This document shows positions 51,451 to 62,100 of a DNA stretch of 64,000 nucleotides, piece after piece (the stretch's first letter is position 1; each line of letters begins with the position of its first letter). Origin of the DNA: Theocolax elegans (lineage: Eukaryota; Arthropoda; Insecta; Hymenoptera; Cerocephalidae). Position numbers and translations under genes: made by a program. The notes under the pieces are model-generated. The model had not been told where the DNA came from. It saw only the letters and a program-made list of their open reading frames with translations, and did no database searches. The stretch lies in contig CM047426.1 in the NCBI GenBank assembly GCA_026168455.1, forward strand, positions 617,501 through 681,500, in the 5' to 3' direction.

Positions 51451-53608
51451 TTTACTCGTTCGTCCTATATCTGTCTGTATAAGTATATTTTTTTGTATAA
51501 AGTCATCCAGGGTAATCGCACTTTTGCATTACTACTATGACCAGTGGGTTTATTTCCGATCGAGTACAATATAAACCTATTGATTATTGTTATTTTCCCT
51601 TCGGTTTTAATTTCGATGCAAAGAGCTACGTAAGTGTATGTATGCGGTAGTTGATTCATTCATAAGGAAGGAAACATCCATCGGAAATTGTACGTATGAA
51701 TTTAGGAATATTATATGATATATCAATCGCGGGTGGTATCCAGATTTTATCACTTCAATTTTTATTCGTTTTTTTAATTATCTATATTTACGATTGGTTA
51801 ACTTCCTTTTTCAAGGCAAATTACTAATAAATTGATAAATTCACCAATAGTTTCATAGTAAACGTAGAGATACCCTTTATACGCAATTGTCATTTTAATT
51901 GACGGTTATTAATTATATAGTGTCTTAAATAAATGTTAGTGTCATTATACTTGTTTTTTAATCAACGAACCTCGAGATATCATTATATTGAATTTGTCCA
52001 AGATTTATATCGTCGAGTGACCGAAATTTTCCAAAATGACTTCAACGTTTGCGATTGTATTAATTTCATTTCGACGTTCATTACTATTTTTATTTCATGC
52101 GAACATAGTTAAAGATTTCATATTACTCACGAAAAGATTATCATTATTTATTTATTATTATATTTATTATTGATAATAATCCATTTTATAAAAAGGTATA
52201 TTATACAATTTACTAAACATTATTTATTATATATTTATAGTTATTTAAAAAATTTATTTAAAAAATTAGTCAACGAAAACTGTATTGTATCCGTGGATTG
52301 AAGATTCAATTTTCGATCCGAGTGCAAGATCAATTGAACAGGCTAAATTTCTCAAATACTTGAGTGTACAGTGCTGCGATATGTCATTGGAAAAGTAAAT
52401 CTATTATAATAAGGATAATAATCACTTTACTAGATTGACTTTAATCTATTTTAGATTTACACCGATCACTCCATTTGGGAAGTTATAAGCGTGAATATCT
52501 CTAGTATCGGAATGAGAATATCTATATATATGTGCAGAATCGATTAATATCACGATAATTACATTGTTTAATTAGACGTAACTGTGATTATTTATCAACT
52601 CGAAACTTTCGAGGGGCTGGAGAAACATTATTTTATTCTTTAGTTAACAATCGAATAAATTAAAAATAAAATTCTACTATAATGCGTAAGATTTCGTAAG
52701 CGCAAACGAATTAATAATAAACATCCGATTATATATAATGGCGATAATAATACGACCGTTTAAACTGCGTAGGATATCGTGTATTTAATCTCCAATAAAT
52801 TAATAAACACTTAATTTGCGGAGGCGGTCGGGTATATGGATGTATCAATTAATTAATGGTCATCAATGGGACATTTACCTTATAATAATTATTTCAATTG
52901 AAACTCGTGAGATTCATCAGGATAATTGGGGGAAGCATGACGATGACATCGTTAGAGTGAAAGTCAATCTTACAAATGGAAACTCTGTTATTTACTCTCT
53001 AACAGTTTTAAACTAGTTGGATTTATATCAATTGACTTACATTTTCTTCAGATAAATCTGCAAGACAAACTGCAAGATAAAACTATTAAATTTTGAATGG
53101 AGCAGAGTTAACAGGATGCCAAAGGTATTGTACATATAAATTAGAAAATTATATTAAGAATAAAAAGAAACCACGCGAACATTCCCTTTCGTTACGATAC
53201 AGCAAATCTATCATTGTGGAAACTTTGAAGATTATCTAAAGGTGACCCCATTGTTTAAATATTTTGAATTAAACAGTTAATCTCGTTAACTCACTGCAAC
53301 GATCCTTTTGAAACTTTCCACAATTATACACAGAGAGAAAAGCTGAATAAACATTGTTCAAACATTCTGGATAAGATACTGAGGTTCACTTGTTTGTATA
53401 ATTGTTGTCTAGAATTTTATAGAAAAATTGAAAATTACATTAAAATTTTTGGCATACCGGCTAGTCATTTTTCCTAAACGACGAGCAAACTTTGAAATTA
53501 CGTGTTTCCTTTTGGAATTGTCGACCATACTATGTATAATAATAGTAGTTTTTCGGTCGGTGAAATGTAACATACCCTTAAAATCGCTATTACAAAAATA
53601 GAGTAGTA
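51451..53608. other. AT-rich spacer left of the nested elements
   Basis: No gene or element recognised up to the TA that precedes the TIR element. Confidence 0.45.
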
Positions 53609-53856
53609 CACGGAGAGAAATAATTTGTAAATATTACAAAGCAGTTTGGTAAAAATTCCTAAACTCTCAAGTAATGTGGTAACAAACTGCGAATCTCGTA
53701 ATTTTTACCAAACTAAATTGTAATTTTAATTTTTTTTTTAACATCAGAAAAAAAATTTTATTCCTCCCATATTATTTATTTTTGAGTTTATGTATATTAT
53801 TCGAGTGTTATGGAAATTTTAAATATTTAAATGAAATTTAATTAGTGAAAAAAATT

Positions 53857-53934
53857 CTGGATGTCATTGGGATCGAACCTGCGAAGTTTGGGTTGAGAAT
53901 CCAAGTCCTTACCATTGCGCCACCGCGTCACTTG
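53857..53934 (-). other. tRNA-like segment, second copy
   Basis: Same 78-base tRNA-like block as at 9702-9779 with one substitution (ATCGGG becomes ATTGGG, outside the B-box core). A and B boxes are both preserved, as is their spacing. Confidence 0.55.
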
Positions 53935-54182
53935 CATGTGTTTCATCGAATCGTCCTTTTAAAGTAAACAAACGAACGACGCGATTCCAATAAAAATTTT
54001 ATTTATCGCTTCTTTTCGGTATCTCGTGCTGTACTGTTGTTTATAGAATTTCGTAAACAGTATAGGAAAAAATCAGAGTTAATAAAATTTACAAGCTTAA
54101 TTGTAAAATTTAGTACGCCAACTCCACAAATTTTACTACATTTAGAGTAAATTTTACTACATTTACTGTAAATTATATATCT

Positions 54183-54312
54183 GTCTTCGCTCGAACTACA
54201 TTACTATTACTGTGCGTAGATGTCTCGACCAGCTACTTGATCCACGAAATTTAGAGTCCTAATAACAGCCGCCGGGCGGCGCCCCCCGCCGCCTCTCTCC
54301 CCAAATCCTCAG
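54183..54312 (+). repeat. left inverted terminal repeat of DIRS element
   Basis: 130 bases, from gtcttcgctcg to aaatcctcag, matched by the inverse complement at 58820-58949. It includes a very GC-rich core (gccgccgggcggcg...) that is itself partly palindromic. Gag begins about 70 bases further in. Confidence 0.93.
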
Positions 54313-54379
54313 TTCTTTCTCGTGCGAGCTACGAGATACACGTTTTTTCGAGTCACCATCGAAATTCTTTCTATTAAAC

Positions 54380-54649
54380 ATGGGTAAGCATAAGAAGGAT
54401 AAGGATAGGGAGAAGGAGTTGACCCCGCAAAAAGAACTAAAAAAGCTCATGAAGAAGATTAATAAAATAGTGTCGAGTGTTGACACACTACAGGCTAAAG
54501 TGGATAATCGCATCACCGAAGCACAGTCAGATTCGGACAAGGAAAATGGCGAACCCAATAAGGGGGATACAGGACAAGAGGTAGAAGAGCTTCCCGAGAT
54601 TGGAGAGCAGGCAGATATCGAACAGGAGGATACCGAATGGCTTGCCATC
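54380..54649 (+). CDS. DIRS gag, N-terminal exon
   Basis: ATG at 54380 opens a Lys/Glu-rich segment (MGKHKKDKDREKEL) with a short coiled coil (LMKKINKIVSSVDTLQAKV) and an acidic stretch ending EDTEWLAI. Immediately after, at 54650, GTGAGT forms a good splice donor, and the ORF beyond it is only translated TA repeat. I therefore end the exon at 54649. Function as the Gag leader is inferred from its position 5' of the Gag core. Confidence 0.6.
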
Positions 54650-54999
54650 GTGAGTATATATATGTATATATATATATATATATATACATGTATAGGTATC
54701 AAAACAAAAGCTATGCGTGCACGCTAGAGTATTCTCGAAATTTCTCGAAATTAAAAACAGACTGGTGGCGACATGTGCTCGTACGGGTTACGAGACGTTG
54801 TGTTTACGAGTTTTTTTTGTAAAACAAAATATGCCCAACATTATATTTTTTCGTGTTTGTGGGTGTTGCAAAACGAACCTTTTTAATTTATATATGTAGA
54901 TTTTTACTCGAAGTGTATGCAGGAGTAGCATAACCTCAAATTTTTCTTTTTCTTATATACAAAGGTTTTTTCTTGTTTTTTCCTTTTTCGCATATATAG
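54650..54999 (+). other. probable spliceosomal intron in DIRS gag
   Basis: Donor GTGAGT at 54650, a TA-repeat body with stops in all frames, a pyrimidine-rich stretch (54960-54990) and acceptor CATATATAG at 54991-54999. Removing these 350 bases joins ...EWLAI in phase 0 to VGEDPSASSSMTTKIRPELI. Introns have been reported in DIRS-like elements of other organisms. Confidence 0.5.
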
Positions 55000-55745
55000 G
55001 TTGGAGAAGATCCTTCAGCCTCAAGTTCGATGACGACTAAGATTCGCCCTGAACTTATAAATATATGGAAATTTGCCGTGAGGGTATGAAGAAGGAGGAA
55101 GAAAAGGCAATTTTAGAGGCATATGCGTGTGCGTCGGATTTCCAAACACCGAAGCTTAATCCACAAATCTCCGCTACGATGAAAGAGACGGCTAAGGCTC
55201 GCGATAACCATATGGTTAAAATTCAAGATATATGTAGTCTAATTTTAACTGTCACAGGATCGTTGATGACAAAAATTTATGAGAATCGAGAGGAAGGTTT
55301 GGACCTACCGGAGATCCTTGAGCCTCTAAAAATTATTGGAAAATTGTCTGCTTTATTGATAAATAAACAATCATGCAATCGAAAAGCCTTTGTAGAGCCA
55401 GGACTGAATAAGGAGACTGTAAATATATTAAAGGATACTAAGACTGATGAATTTCTATACGGCAAAGATTTAGGCTTAAAAATAAAGGAATCGAAGGCAC
55501 TAACAAAAGAAGGCGAAAGTTTGTTGAAAATACAACAACCAAACAGTTCCAAGATTTCTCAACAGTCAAACTTCAATACCTCGTACAGGAATCGTCCTCG
55601 CGGTACGGGGTATACACAGTCCAGAGGACAGGGGAGACCAAGATTCTCTTTCAAAGGAAAGCAGCAATTCGTCAATCATCGGGCTCAAAATCCACGCGGC
55701 AGGACGAACCCGGGCCGTCAATCCCAGAAACCGAAGGAGAATTAG
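55000..55745 (+). pseudogene. DIRS gag core, frameshifted
   Basis: From the acceptor the frame reads IRPELINIWKFAV and then hits TGA; the Gag-like continuation REGMKKEEEKAIL is in another frame from about 55080, so a one-base indel sits near 55075-55085. The main ORF (55065-55745, 226 codons) continues with a helical core and a basic Arg/Gly/Gln-rich tail (NRPRGTGYTQSRGQGRPRF, then NPRGRTNPGRQSQKPKEN) suited to nucleic-acid binding. No zinc knuckle is present. In DIRS elements Gag packages the RNA. The frame ends at TAG 55743-55745 while the next ORF is already open in the -1 frame. Confidence 0.7.
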
Positions 55746-56541
55746 CTAGTGTAAGTTGTATAGCGGGTAGGTTACGCGATTTCCTAATAGCTTGGAAAGA
55801 AATTACAAACGATCGGTTTATCTTAGATATTGTATCAGGTTATAAGATTCTTTTCACTAAGACACCGGTAGGTACGGACGCAGGCTACAATTGTCGTCCG
55901 GGTGAGAAACAAGAAAATAGGTTAGATCTTGCAATAGAGGAGCTCATATGTAAGGGAGCAGTAGTTGAATGCGTTAAGGTCGAAGGTCAGGTGTTATCGC
56001 CTGTTTTTCTAGTAAAGAAACCTAACGGTAAAGATCGTTTCATTTTAAACTTAAAATATTTAAATCAGTTTGTCGTTAAAGAACACTTTAAGATGGAAGA
56101 TTTGAGAACGGCGGTATCCTTGACTTTTCCAAATGATTTTATAGCATCAATTGATCTTGAAGACGCGTATTTCTTAATCGCGTTACATAAAGAAAGTAGA
56201 AAATATGTTAGATTTAAACATAAAGAAAAAATTTTTGAGTTCACTTGTCTACCGTTTGGCTTGAGTTCTGCACCGTATATTTTTACAAAACTACTTAGAG
56301 TACCTATTAAAGTTTTAAGAAGTAAAGGTTTTAAAAACATAATTTATCTAGATGATTATATGAGCGTGGATCACACCTTCGACCTTTGTAGTGAAAACAT
56401 AAAAGAAACAATAAAATTGTTCACGTCTCTAGGTTTTATTATAAATCATAAAAAATCAAGGCTTATTCCTTCACAACAAGGCACATTTTTAGGTACTGCA
56501 TTTCTTTACCAAATGAAAAAAGAGACAAACTTATTGAACTA
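55691..56541 (+). pseudogene. DIRS reverse transcriptase, frameshifted at its 3' side
   Basis: The frame is open from within the gag tail (about 55691) without an ATG and overlaps gag in the -1 frame. RT blocks in order: SPVFLVKKPNGKDRF, IASIDLEDAYFLIALH (motif A with catalytic Asp), FTCLPFGLSSAPYIF (motif B), IIYLDDYMSV (motif C, catalytic Asp pair) and LGFIINHKKS with QGTFLG (motifs D/E). The frame stops at TAA 56540-56542. The expected continuation LPNEKRDKLIELI lies in another frame from about 56505, with a probable small deletion at the shift. The Asp pair is intact but the thumb/RNase H connection is broken. Confidence 0.88.
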
Positions 56542-57608
56542 ATAAATAATTTCTTAATTATAAAAGTCTGTACAATTAGAAATTTTGCACAATTAATTGG
56601 CAAGCTGGTTGCAGCATGCCCAGCAGTCGAGTATGCGTGGTTATACACTAAGGTTTTAGAGAAAGAAAAAATTTTTCAACTAATTATGAATGATTATAAT
56701 TTTAATAAAAGAATATCCTTGCCGGAACTGGTTCTTAATGATTTAAAATGGTGGAAGAAAAATTTGCCAAATAGAGTTCACTATATTAAAGACGGTTGCT
56801 ACGATGTTACCATTTATACAGACGCATCCTCGACGGGCTGGGGCGCAACCGATGGCGTGCGTAAGATTTTCGGTACCTGGTCAATAAAAGAAAAGAAATT
56901 GCACATCAATTATTTAGAATTACTTACTGTTAAAATTGCTCTAATTGAACTGGCCTCAGAACTTAAAATGTAAAAATTCTTTTGCGCGTGGATAACACCA
57001 CAGCATTATCATACATAAATAAAATGGGGGGTGTAAGAGTGGATACTCTAAGCGCCTTGGCTCGAGAAATTTGGCAATGGGCAGAGCAAAGAGAGGTAAT
57101 TTTGTTTGCATCTTACATAGCGTCATCGGAGAATATTGTAGCAGACGAACTCTCGAGAATCAGTCAGGATGACATAGAATGGGAACTAAACGGTGATTGG
57201 TTTCAAATAATTATTGAAAATTTCGGTCATCCATCTATCGACCTATTCGCATCGAATAAAAATAAAAAATGTGAAAGATTTGTGGCGTGGAAACCCCAAA
57301 AAGACGCGTATTGTATCGACGCTTTTACGTTTAATTGGTCTAAGGAATTTTTTTATGCTTTCCCGCCTTTTGCTTTAATACTTAAAATGTTTGCAAAAAT
57401 AATACGAGAAAATGCTGTTGGTATTGTGGTTGTGCCCTTGTGGAAAAATCAGCCTTGGTTTCCTATTTTAGAACAAATAATTGTAGGAGATTCAATAATT
57501 TTTGAGCCAAATAATAATATGTTGCTATCTCCCTGCAGGGAGAAGACGCATCCACGGGCGCAACACCTGCGTTTAATTGTCGCCAAAGTGTGCGGGCAGC
57601 CTTCTTAG
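56505..57608 (+). pseudogene. DIRS RNase H and methylase-like region, frameshifted
   Basis: Frame A (about 56505-56973) covers the RT thumb/connection (RNFAQLIGKLVAACP) and the start of RNase H (VTIYTDASSTGWGA, then INYLELLTVKIAL with the catalytic Glu). A shift near 56970-56978 moves to frame B (to 57608), which continues LRVDNTTALSYINKMGG, then IVADELSR, then a region with SIDLFASNKNKK and FFYAFPPFALIL. In DIRS elements this last part corresponds to the segment described as DAM-like methylase; AFPPF resembles the PP-aromatic motif, an inference. The shift lies by short A runs (cttaaaatgtaaaaa), so a sequencing indel is possible. Confidence 0.82.
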
Positions 57609-58540
57609 ACAGAGGCTTACCCAAAAAGGCATTAACAATAATGCTAGCATCGTTAGCTGACTCCACTGTAAAGCAATATTCGTGTGCTCTAAAACAATGG
57701 GATGATTTTTGCAGGCAAGAAAATATTAATTTTACTGATGCAAGTGTAACTAACGTTCTTAAATTTTTAACAGAAAGATTTGAAAGGGGCGCAGCCTACG
57801 GTACTCTAAATTCTTTTAAAAGCGCGATTTCTTTAATATCGCATGATAAAATCGGCGAGCATCACGATATTGCTAGGTTTATGAAAGGAGTGTACAGGCT
57901 ACGACCATCGAGGCCAAAATATGCAGGGACATGGGATGTGGCAATCGTGTTAGACTTTCTTGAAGTATTTGATTGTGATAATCTAGTTAATTTAACATAT
58001 AAAACTCTCATGTTACTAGCCTTAAGTACAGCGCAAAGAGCACAAACGTTGTCTCTGATTAAGATAGCTAATATTAAAGTAGTAAACAGAGGTCTAATAA
58101 TTAAGATTCCGGAGTTATTAAAAACTTCAGCAGCAGGTAGAGAGCAGCCTCTGCTCCATTTACCAAAGTTTACAGAAAAGCCAAACTTATGCGTAGTGAG
58201 TTCAATCATTAAATATATAGAACTAACAAAGAATATAAGAAATGATACAGATAACTTATTTATAAGTCTGAGAGTTCCGTACAGGGCAGTAGGCGCAGAC
58301 ACGATAGGTAGGTGGCTAAAGAAGATTTTAAAACTAAGCGGTATTAATACGGATATTTTTACGGGCCATTCTACTCGGCACGCCGCAGGATCAAAAGCCG
58401 ATGAAAGGGGTATCGACATCGATACTATTCGACGTACTGTCGGTTGGTCGCCAAGATCGCAGTGTTTTGCAAAATTTTATAAGCGTCCTATTTTGTCAGA
58501 CGGTTTTGATTTTGCACGCAATATTGTTCAAAATAAATAA
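57590..58540 (+). CDS. DIRS tyrosine recombinase, intact
   Basis: A 316-codon ORF ending at TAA 58538-58540; the frame is open from about 57516 and overlaps the RNase H/methylase ORF in the -1 frame. Counting from 57590 as codon 1, the N-terminal SAM-like part holds STVKQYSCALKQWDDF, as in core-binding domains. The catalytic residues are R150 (STAQRAQTLSL), H260 and R263 (GHSTRHAAGS), W286 (VGWSPRSQ) and nucleophile Y297 (FAKFYKRP). These are the R-HxxR-H/W-Y set of tyrosine recombinases. It would integrate the circular DNA copy without target duplication. It is the only complete element protein here. The start codon is uncertain because entry may be by frameshifting or reinitiation; an ATG-initiated form would begin further in. 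Confidence 0.92.
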   Translation: MRAAFLDRGLPKKALTIMLASLADSTVKQYSCALKQWDDFCRQENINFTDASVTNVLKFLTERFERGAAYGTLNSFKSAISLISHDKIGEHHDIARFMKGVYRLRPSRPKYAGTWDVAIVLDFLEVFDCDNLVNLTYKTLMLLALSTAQRAQTLSLIKIANIKVVNRGLIIKIPELLKTSAAGREQPLLHLPKFTEKPNLCVVSSIIKYIELTKNIRNDTDNLFISLRVPYRAVGADTIGRWLKKILKLSGINTDIFTGHSTRHAAGSKADERGIDIDTIRRTVGWSPRSQCFAKFYKRPILSDGFDFARNIVQNK

Positions 58541-58599
58541 ATTCAGTTCTTTTTTATATTATTGTTGTTGTTAAATTTTACCCCGCTAACTCTAAACAA

Positions 58600-58722
58600 C
58601 TACGCACAGTAATAGTAATGTAGTTCGAGCGAAGACAGATATATAATTGTACGATCAAACGAACTTACCTGTACGTGAAGTTCGATCGTAATTATATGAG
58701 GTCTTCGCTCGAACTACATTAC
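58600..58722 (+). repeat. DIRS internal complementary region (ICR)
   Basis: The left half 58600-58648 is the inverse complement of the left terminus; the right half 58645-58722 is the inverse complement of the right terminus including its long outer extension. The halves overlap by AATT (58645-58648). This sequence can template reconstruction of both element ends and equals the predicted circle junction. Confidence 0.92.
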
Positions 58723-58745
58723 CCCCTCCCATTATTTACCCACCC

Positions 58746-58769
58746 AAAAAAAAAAAAAAAAAAAAAAAA
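58746..58769 (+). repeat. poly(A) tract between ICR and right ITR
   Basis: 24 consecutive A, followed by AAAG repeats. It lies between a 13-base inverted pair, ttttaccccgcta (58576-58588) and its inverse (58788-58800), that also encloses the ICR. Confidence 0.85.
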
Positions 58770-58819
58770 GAAAGAAAATAATTTTCATAGCGGGGTAAAA
58801 TAACTAAGCACTCTGAAAC

Positions 58820-58949
58820 CTGAGGATTTGGGGAGAGAGGCGGCGGGGGGCGCCGCCCGGCGGCTGTTATTAGGACTCTAAATTTCGTGGATCAAGTAGC
58901 TGGTCGAGACATCTACGCACAGTAATAGTAATGTAGTTCGAGCGAAGAC
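58820..58949 (-). repeat. right inverted terminal repeat of DIRS element
   Basis: Inverse complement of 54183-54312 over 130 bases. Beyond it the right outer extension (58950-59005) has no counterpart at the left end but is complementary to the ICR. Confidence 0.93.
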
Positions 58950-59120
58950 CTCATATAATTACGATCGAACTTCACGTACAGGTAAGTTCGTTTGATCGTA
59001 CAATTTTACTTAGCAGTTTGGTAATTTTTTCGGTTTTTTCGGTCTGTTACCACATTACTTGGGAGTTTGGGAATTTTTACCAAACTCCTTTGTAATATTT
59101 TCTAAATATTTCTCTCCGTG

Positions 59121-62100
59121 TAGTCTACAGTGTAACGCATTTTCGGTTTATAGCATTCTATATATATATATATATATAAGTAATATACTTTATTGAAAAA
59201 ATAGTTAGTTTGAGGAAATTAGTTTTTGAACCATGTATATTTTAATTTAGCCTTTATTTTTTCCAGAATATTTTAGTTTTGGATAAAAACGGAGGAAGAA
59301 AGAGAAATAAAGTAAACGGTCGATCGAAATAAAAGTTCGACGGAGAATTTGGAGTCGCATCGAGTGGTGGTAACAATGCGCGCACACCGACATCATAAAT
59401 TCCGCGTAAACGTCGGCTACTCCGCGGGGTCTCGTTTCGGGTGGGTGCTGTTATATCGCACATCCACGTTACAGAGAGCGCGGACCCTCTTTTACGTTTT
59501 TGTGTTAGAGTCCCGCCGGGTATTCCGGGCGTGCTCGTGCCCTAACCTATTTTGCCTACAATGCCGAAAGTACAGTTTGAACAAAACTGAAAAGCGTATA
59601 TACGTCTACTAAGCGCGATAAAGAGAGCCTTTGTTGTTCTTGGAGTTCGCGGTTTTTGTGTCTCCCTGTGTCCCCCTGTGTCTGTCTGTCTGTGTGTGAG
59701 TAATCGCGTTCGACGGCATGGCTGATGGTGGAATATCGAAAACCTACAGAATGAAATATTTTATGACAATGTATAAGTATATGTACGGTGTTCCGGTTAC
59801 GGTGTTGTTTTTTGTCTAATCTAATTAGAGGATATTTTTCGTCTACGCGGACAGATATTTTACTTTACAATGCCTCTAAATGTTGTGAAAGGATATTTGC
59901 GTGCTCGAAGCCGAAAAGTAACTATAAGTATCTAAAGCATCATGATTAAAAAAGTCATTTTTTTCTGTTATATCTTGTAGCGTGCTAAATTTAATAGGTA
60001 TAAATATATATTCAAGTATATGGTCGGGACAGAGGAACCTGAAGAGAAAGGTATATAAAAATATAAAAAGGAAAACGTTTTGGAATCCTTATAAAAGGAT
60101 CAATGTGATTCGATTCTATAGCAAAATAACTCCTTTCCCATGGACATGAGAAATATGGATAAAACAATGGTTTTTCCAGTAGAGATCGAAACGTTCTATG
60201 TATAACCACAAGATGGAGACCGAAATTTGACAAACTCAACAACATCAAATTAAACAAATTTTATTAGGAGAAAAAGAATTATCAAGAATAATCAAGAACA
60301 AATGTACGATAGGTAAAGTTTGTGTATCAATATCCACGAAACCTTGACGTAATTTAAACGATCGTTTAACCGTATTCGATATAAAAAGTGAAATAATGTT
60401 CGCGATATAGCTGAAGCCAATTCGCCAAATCTCGGGAAAGTCCGTAGAACACGAAAGAAAAGATAGAGGGGTGAAGTAAGAGATATAAAGTTGAATCGTG
60501 ATCACGACTCGTTACTTATACACATGTGCATACAAAACGATAGTACGTATAGACGAATACTTGTTGAATCGAATAAAGAGTCACCCGCGGAGTAAACGAA
60601 CTCACATCAGAGGAAGTAAGATATCTTGTAAAACCACGCGACCGAGGGGTTGATATTTACACACACGTACCACCGGCTAACTTATGCATTTGGGTTATGA
60701 ACCTGACCACATTCGTACAGTTTCTCCAAGGATAAACTCCCGGCTAAAGTCGATCCTCGGTTTCTGCGTTATACATTCCTCCCTCTCTCTATCTCTCTCT
60801 CTCTCTATCTCTTCCACTCGCACTCTATTTCGTAGGAAAAGCCCAAAAGACAAATGGCACCGAGATATACCGTGAACGAGAAGAAGATACCAAGAGGATA
60901 AAAAAACACTGAACAAAGAGAGCGAGAGCAAGAGCGAGAGCGAGGAAGCTCGAGCAATTATCCTAATGGAGTTGTGGACGCCGGCGAACTTTATCGATTT
61001 ACTACACACACACACACACACACACACAGTCGCACACCCCGAGGATTCCACGACTGTTACCGTGGCTCAGAAGGAGCGGTTTTGGTATACAACTATAGAC
61101 TCTCTTCGCTTTATAATTTCGAGGTTTTACCGCAGTTCCGAACACAGAACCGAAATCGAACGATGCTTCGTGTGGACATTTTTTTCAAAAAGCATGATCT
61201 GCACCTCGACGTTCACAAGCGACATTTTAATATTTTACAATTGAACGCGAATTGTTCCGTTGAAACGTTGCGTAATTGGTATATCGAAAACTGACCAGTT
61301 GGTTCGAATACCCAAGCGAGTAATTCCGGAGGCACAGGGTTGATGTAGTCGCACTTACGAGTCCTTGCACTTGTAAACTCGAGGCGAACGAGAAAACGTG
61401 ATCGATGATCGATCGTCGATCGTGTCAAAAGTGAAAGGGAAGTATATATATATCGAGAGGCAGCGCGCGCGCGCGCCAAGTGTGCAGTCTATATATAAAG
61501 GTATATAGAGAGAGAGAAGACCTTTCGACACGCCGGTTTGGCATTGTGCTTTTGATCGAAAAACGCGGGCCGCCCGGCCCAGAATGAACAATCGCGCGGG
61601 TGCGATCTCGCCGTCAGCCGGCAATCCCGTCTCCACTCGAGTCCACGTGTCGCGGCACGTGACCGACCGTGCGGCACCATGTGCGCGCGCCCTCGATCCA
61701 AAATCCATATGCACGTACATGCGTTGTATATGCGCGGGATGGACTCACGCCTCGTCCCGTCTTTCTTCGGCGAGCATATATACAGAAAAACAGTGGTTAT
61801 ACCTTTGTTCCTCGTGATCGGCAAATCAAAAGCCGTTTTGTCATTTTGTTTCGCACCACGCTCGCTCGGATTTCGTTTTCAACTTCGACAAACTCGTGTT
61901 TTTGTTTATGTTAATCAGACTCGGACCTTTCGTATCGTTTCGTTTCGCCTTTTTTACGCGCTTGATTGACGTTTCAACGCGAGTGTTTTAACTCTCTGTA
62001 TCTGTGTGTGTAAATATATGTGACGCGCGCGGGTCACTCGATACCACCTTTCCATATGTCGCGCGCGTTTAATCGTGAAAATATATACCTATACACAAAT

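Larger units (their letters stand above)
54171..59005 (+). mobile_element. DIRS-like tyrosine-recombinase retrotransposon
   Basis: A 4.8-kb element with gag, reverse transcriptase, RNase H, methylase-like region and tyrosine recombinase in that order on the + strand. Terminal structure: 130-base inverted terminal repeats (54183-54312 and 58820-58949), a 12-base left outer extension and a 56-base right outer extension. An internal complementary region (58600-58722) carries both extensions joined. There is no target-site duplication: AATT is at both junctions, consistent with recombinase integration. This organisation is that of the DIRS1 group rather than the PAT/Ngaro groups, which have split direct repeats. 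Gag, RT and RNase H show frameshifts, so this copy is probably inactive or the assembly has indel errors. Confidence 0.93.
53609..59120 (+). mobile_element. TIR element (TA-flanked) interrupted by a DIRS-like element
   Basis: The left end CACGGAGAGAAATAA begins at 53609 after TA; the right end reads ...TCTCTCCGTG to 59120 followed by TA. About 117 bases at the right (59004-59120) are an imperfect inverted copy of the left end (53609-53730). The original element is 53609-54170 plus 59006-59120, roughly 680 bases, with no coding capacity, so it is non-autonomous. Near the break are 21-base tandem repeats (54128-54148, 54149-54169); the DIRS element sits in the third. TA target duplication suggests a Tc1/mariner-like or similar mechanism, but I do not assign a superfamily. 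Confidence 0.8.

Noticed and set aside
57862..58419. 185-codon - strand ORF
   Set aside because: Antisense shadow of the recombinase gene.
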